The translations under genes were made by a program, and so were the position numbers. DNA of 7,890 bases from CAYZHV01 sp046541355 (lineage in GTDB: Bacteria > Spirochaetota > Spirochaetia > DSM-27196 > Alkalispirochaetaceae): NCBI GenBank assembly GCA_046541355.1, contig JBKHDM010000103.1, forward strand, positions 1-7,890. The letters run 5' to 3'. Positions 6,713 to 7,890 of the stretch are shown here, one piece after another. The stretch's first letter is position 1. Each line of letters begins with the position of its first letter. The notes beneath the pieces are model-generated. The model saw only the letters and a list, made by a program, of their open reading frames with translations, searched no databases and was not told the DNA's origin.

Positions 6713-7621
6713 ATGGCGGAAAAGGGAGAAACACCCCTCATTCTTGTTACGAACGACGACGGGATCGACTCTCCCGGCCTGATCGCGGCGGTGGAGTCGG
6801 TTATCGGTCTCGGCACGGTTGTGGTCGTGGCCCCGACGACCCAGCAGACCTCCCGGGGCAGAAGCATGGTCGGGGACCCTGACGACCACCTGCGGCGGGT
6901 CGAACTCCACGGTCGCAGCAACCGTCCCCACCCCGACGGGGAGGACCCCCTCGCCGAGATAGAGGCGTACCACATCGACGCCTCCCCGGCCCTGGCGGTG
7001 CAACACGCGATGAACACCCTCTTTCACCAGCGTTGGCCGGACCTCCTTGTCTCCGGGATCAACTACGGGGAAAACCTCGGTATGGATATCACCATCTCCG
7101 GTACCCTGGGAGCAGCCTTTCAGGCCGCAGCCTACGGCATCCCCGCTATAGCTGTCTCCCAAGCTTCGGACATCGCCAACCACTACGAGTACGGTGAGAT
7201 GGACTGGGAGGGGGCGACGAGGGTTGTGCGAAAGCACGCGCTCACCATGCTGCGACGGATCGAGGGGCTGCCTCCGCCCTCCGCGCGCGCCGGGAGCCGC
7301 CGTCTGGCGCAACCGCGACTCTTTCCCTTCGACATCCTCAAAATCGATGTCCCCCGTGAGTGCCCGGCAGGGACCGACGAGCTGGTTACCCGCCTCTCCC
7401 GGCGCCACTACTTTCGCCACACCATCGACAATCCGAGGCGGGATAGCCGGATTCACGAGGGGCGAACCTGGGTCGATGAGGACCCACAGCTGATCGCCCC
7501 GGGGACGGATATCGAGGTGGTAGCCTTCCGCAAGAGTGTCTCGATAACGCCGCTGACGGTGGACTGCACCGCGGGAGTCGAGGAGACGGCCGAAATCCTC
7601 GGCCTCGAGACCTCAGGGTAA
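6713..7621 (+). CDS. surE: 5'-nucleotidase SurE, extended form
   Basis: SurE is a cytosolic metal-dependent phosphatase that removes phosphate from nucleoside monophosphates and is often linked to stationary-phase survival. Family motifs are clear. L-V-T-N-D-D-G-I (11-18) supplies the metal ligands D15 and D16, A-P-T-T-Q-Q-T-S (40-47) probably the serine ligand, and V-S-G-I-N-Y-G-E-N-L-G (113-123) the asparagine ligand, probably N117. S-G-T-L-G-A-A (129-135), G-I-P-A-I-A-V-S (142-149) and S-V-S-I-T-P-L (275-281) complete the fold. At 302 residues it is longer than the usual 250 or so, with extra sequence at about 68-84 and 185-205. Where most homologues have a G-T-P-x-D-C motif before the metal asparagine, this one reads D-A-S-P-A-L-A (89-95). 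Catalytic ligands are present, so activity is likely. It follows parC by 46 bp on the same strand. Confidence 0.93.
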   Translation: MAEKGETPLILVTNDDGIDSPGLIAAVESVIGLGTVVVVAPTTQQTSRGRSMVGDPDDHLRRVELHGRSNRPHPDGEDPLAEIEAYHIDASPALAVQHAMNTLFHQRWPDLLVSGINYGENLGMDITISGTLGAAFQAAAYGIPAIAVSQASDIANHYEYGEMDWEGATRVVRKHALTMLRRIEGLPPPSARAGSRRLAQPRLFPFDILKIDVPRECPAGTDELVTRLSRRHYFRHTIDNPRRDSRIHEGRTWVDEDPQLIAPGTDIEVVAFRKSVSITPLTVDCTAGVEETAEILGLETSG

Positions 7622-7651
7622 GCTCCCTCGAGAGCGCGCCCCCGGCGCCCT

Positions 7652-7803
7652 GCCACTGCCCCGGGGCGCCCAATGCCACTGCCCCGGCGCCCACTGCCAC
7701 TGCCCCGGGGCGCCCACTGCCACTGCCCCGGCGCCCTGCGCCTGCCCCGGGGCGCCCACTGCCACTGCCCCGGGGCGCCCACTGCCACTGCCCCGGCGCC
7801 AGG
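7652..7803. repeat. GC-rich tandem array of about seven 19-23 bp units
   Basis: Seven head-to-tail units start at 7652, 7675, 7696, 7719, 7738, 7761 and 7784. Each begins GCCACTGCCCCGG (the fifth begins GCGCCTGCCCCGG). Long units (23 bp) continue with GGCGCCCACT or a close variant; short ones (19-21 bp) lack two of the G residues. The order is long, short, long, short, long, long, short. Long units contain the 10-bp palindrome GCCCCGGGGC, and all contain GGCGCC. Unit lengths are not multiples of three, which argues against protein coding on either strand. The array starts 30 bases after the surE stop. There is no spacer structure, so it is not a CRISPR. A partial unit may precede it (7640-7651). 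Confidence 0.85.
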
Positions 7804-7805
7804 CC

Positions 7806-7858
7806 CCCTGCCCGGGCGCGGCCCCCCGCCTCCGCGCCTGGCTCCCTGCCCGGGCGCG
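7806..7858. repeat. Degenerate tail of the array: 15-base repeat with 38-base period
   Basis: The 15-mer CCCTGCCCGGGCGCG occurs exactly at 7806-7820 and again at 7844-7858. Each copy resembles the core of the neighbouring tandem units (CTGCCCCGGGGCG with one C and one G fewer), so this is probably an older, decayed part of the same array. Each copy includes the palindrome GCCCGGGC. Confidence 0.6.
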
Positions 7859-7865
7859 AGGGGGG

Positions 7866-7890
7866 TCAGTCGACCAATCGCCCCTTCAGT
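7866..7890 (-). CDS. Possible C-terminal end of a leftward gene
   Basis: Reading leftward from the window edge, one frame gives L-K-G-R-L-V-D followed by a TGA at 7868-7866. Seven codons cannot identify a protein. If real, the gene would converge on surE and the tandem array would lie between two gene ends, a common place for such repeats. It could equally be chance. Confidence 0.2.

Noticed and set aside
7453..7788. Minus-strand frame through the tandem array encoding Gly/Trp/Gln/Pro-rich repeats
   Set aside because: Unit lengths of 19, 21 and 23 bases do not preserve the frame, so the repeated peptides are not maintained. The frame also overlaps the 3' end of surE.
7652..7803. CRISPR array
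   Set aside because: The units abut with no unique spacers, lengths are 19-23 bases, and no cas gene is present.

Overview
The window is about 7.9 kb of GC-rich bacterial chromosome carrying five complete genes, all of recognisable housekeeping or signalling families. I see no phage, transposon, CRISPR or defence genes. The short ParE/ParC-like type II topoisomerase pair (597 and 641 residues) resembles the form I associate with spirochaetes and Bacteroidetes. With the high GC and the dCache-HAMP-GGDEF receptor, a GC-rich free-living spirochaete (Spirochaetales-like) is my best guess. That is inference from remembered family resemblance, not a search result.

Layout. Positions 1-100 are unassigned edge sequence with an 8-bp hairpin. 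A renalase-like FAD/NAD(P) oxidoreductase runs leftward (101-1081). A 106-bp divergent spacer follows, with a sigma70-like promoter pointing right. Next is a membrane-bound diguanylate cyclase (1188-2870; dCache sensor, HAMP, GGDEF with intact I-site). After 72 bp comes the parE-parC operon (2943-4736 and 4741-6666, 4 bp apart). A 7-bp perfect inverted repeat overlaps the parE start codon. A 46-bp spacer with a 13-bp palindrome and a clear Shine-Dalgarno precedes surE (6713-7621). The last 269 bases hold no confident gene; most of this is an extremely GC-rich tandem array of 19-23 bp units and a degenerate tail, possibly followed by the 3' end of a leftward gene.

How the genes relate. ParE and ParC are the ATPase/TOPRIM and DNA-cleavage subunits of one enzyme and are probably co-translated. 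surE (nucleoside monophosphate phosphatase) follows on the same strand and could be read through from the operon or have its own start. The cyclase and the oxidoreductase have no evident functional link to the topoisomerase.

No new multi-gene system is evident. The points most worth a second look are non-coding: the dyad over the parE start, the near-leaderless layout of the cyclase gene, and the palindromic tandem array after surE. In the proteins, the ParC quinolone-pocket residues, the ParE TOPRIM substitution and the SurE motif changes stand out.
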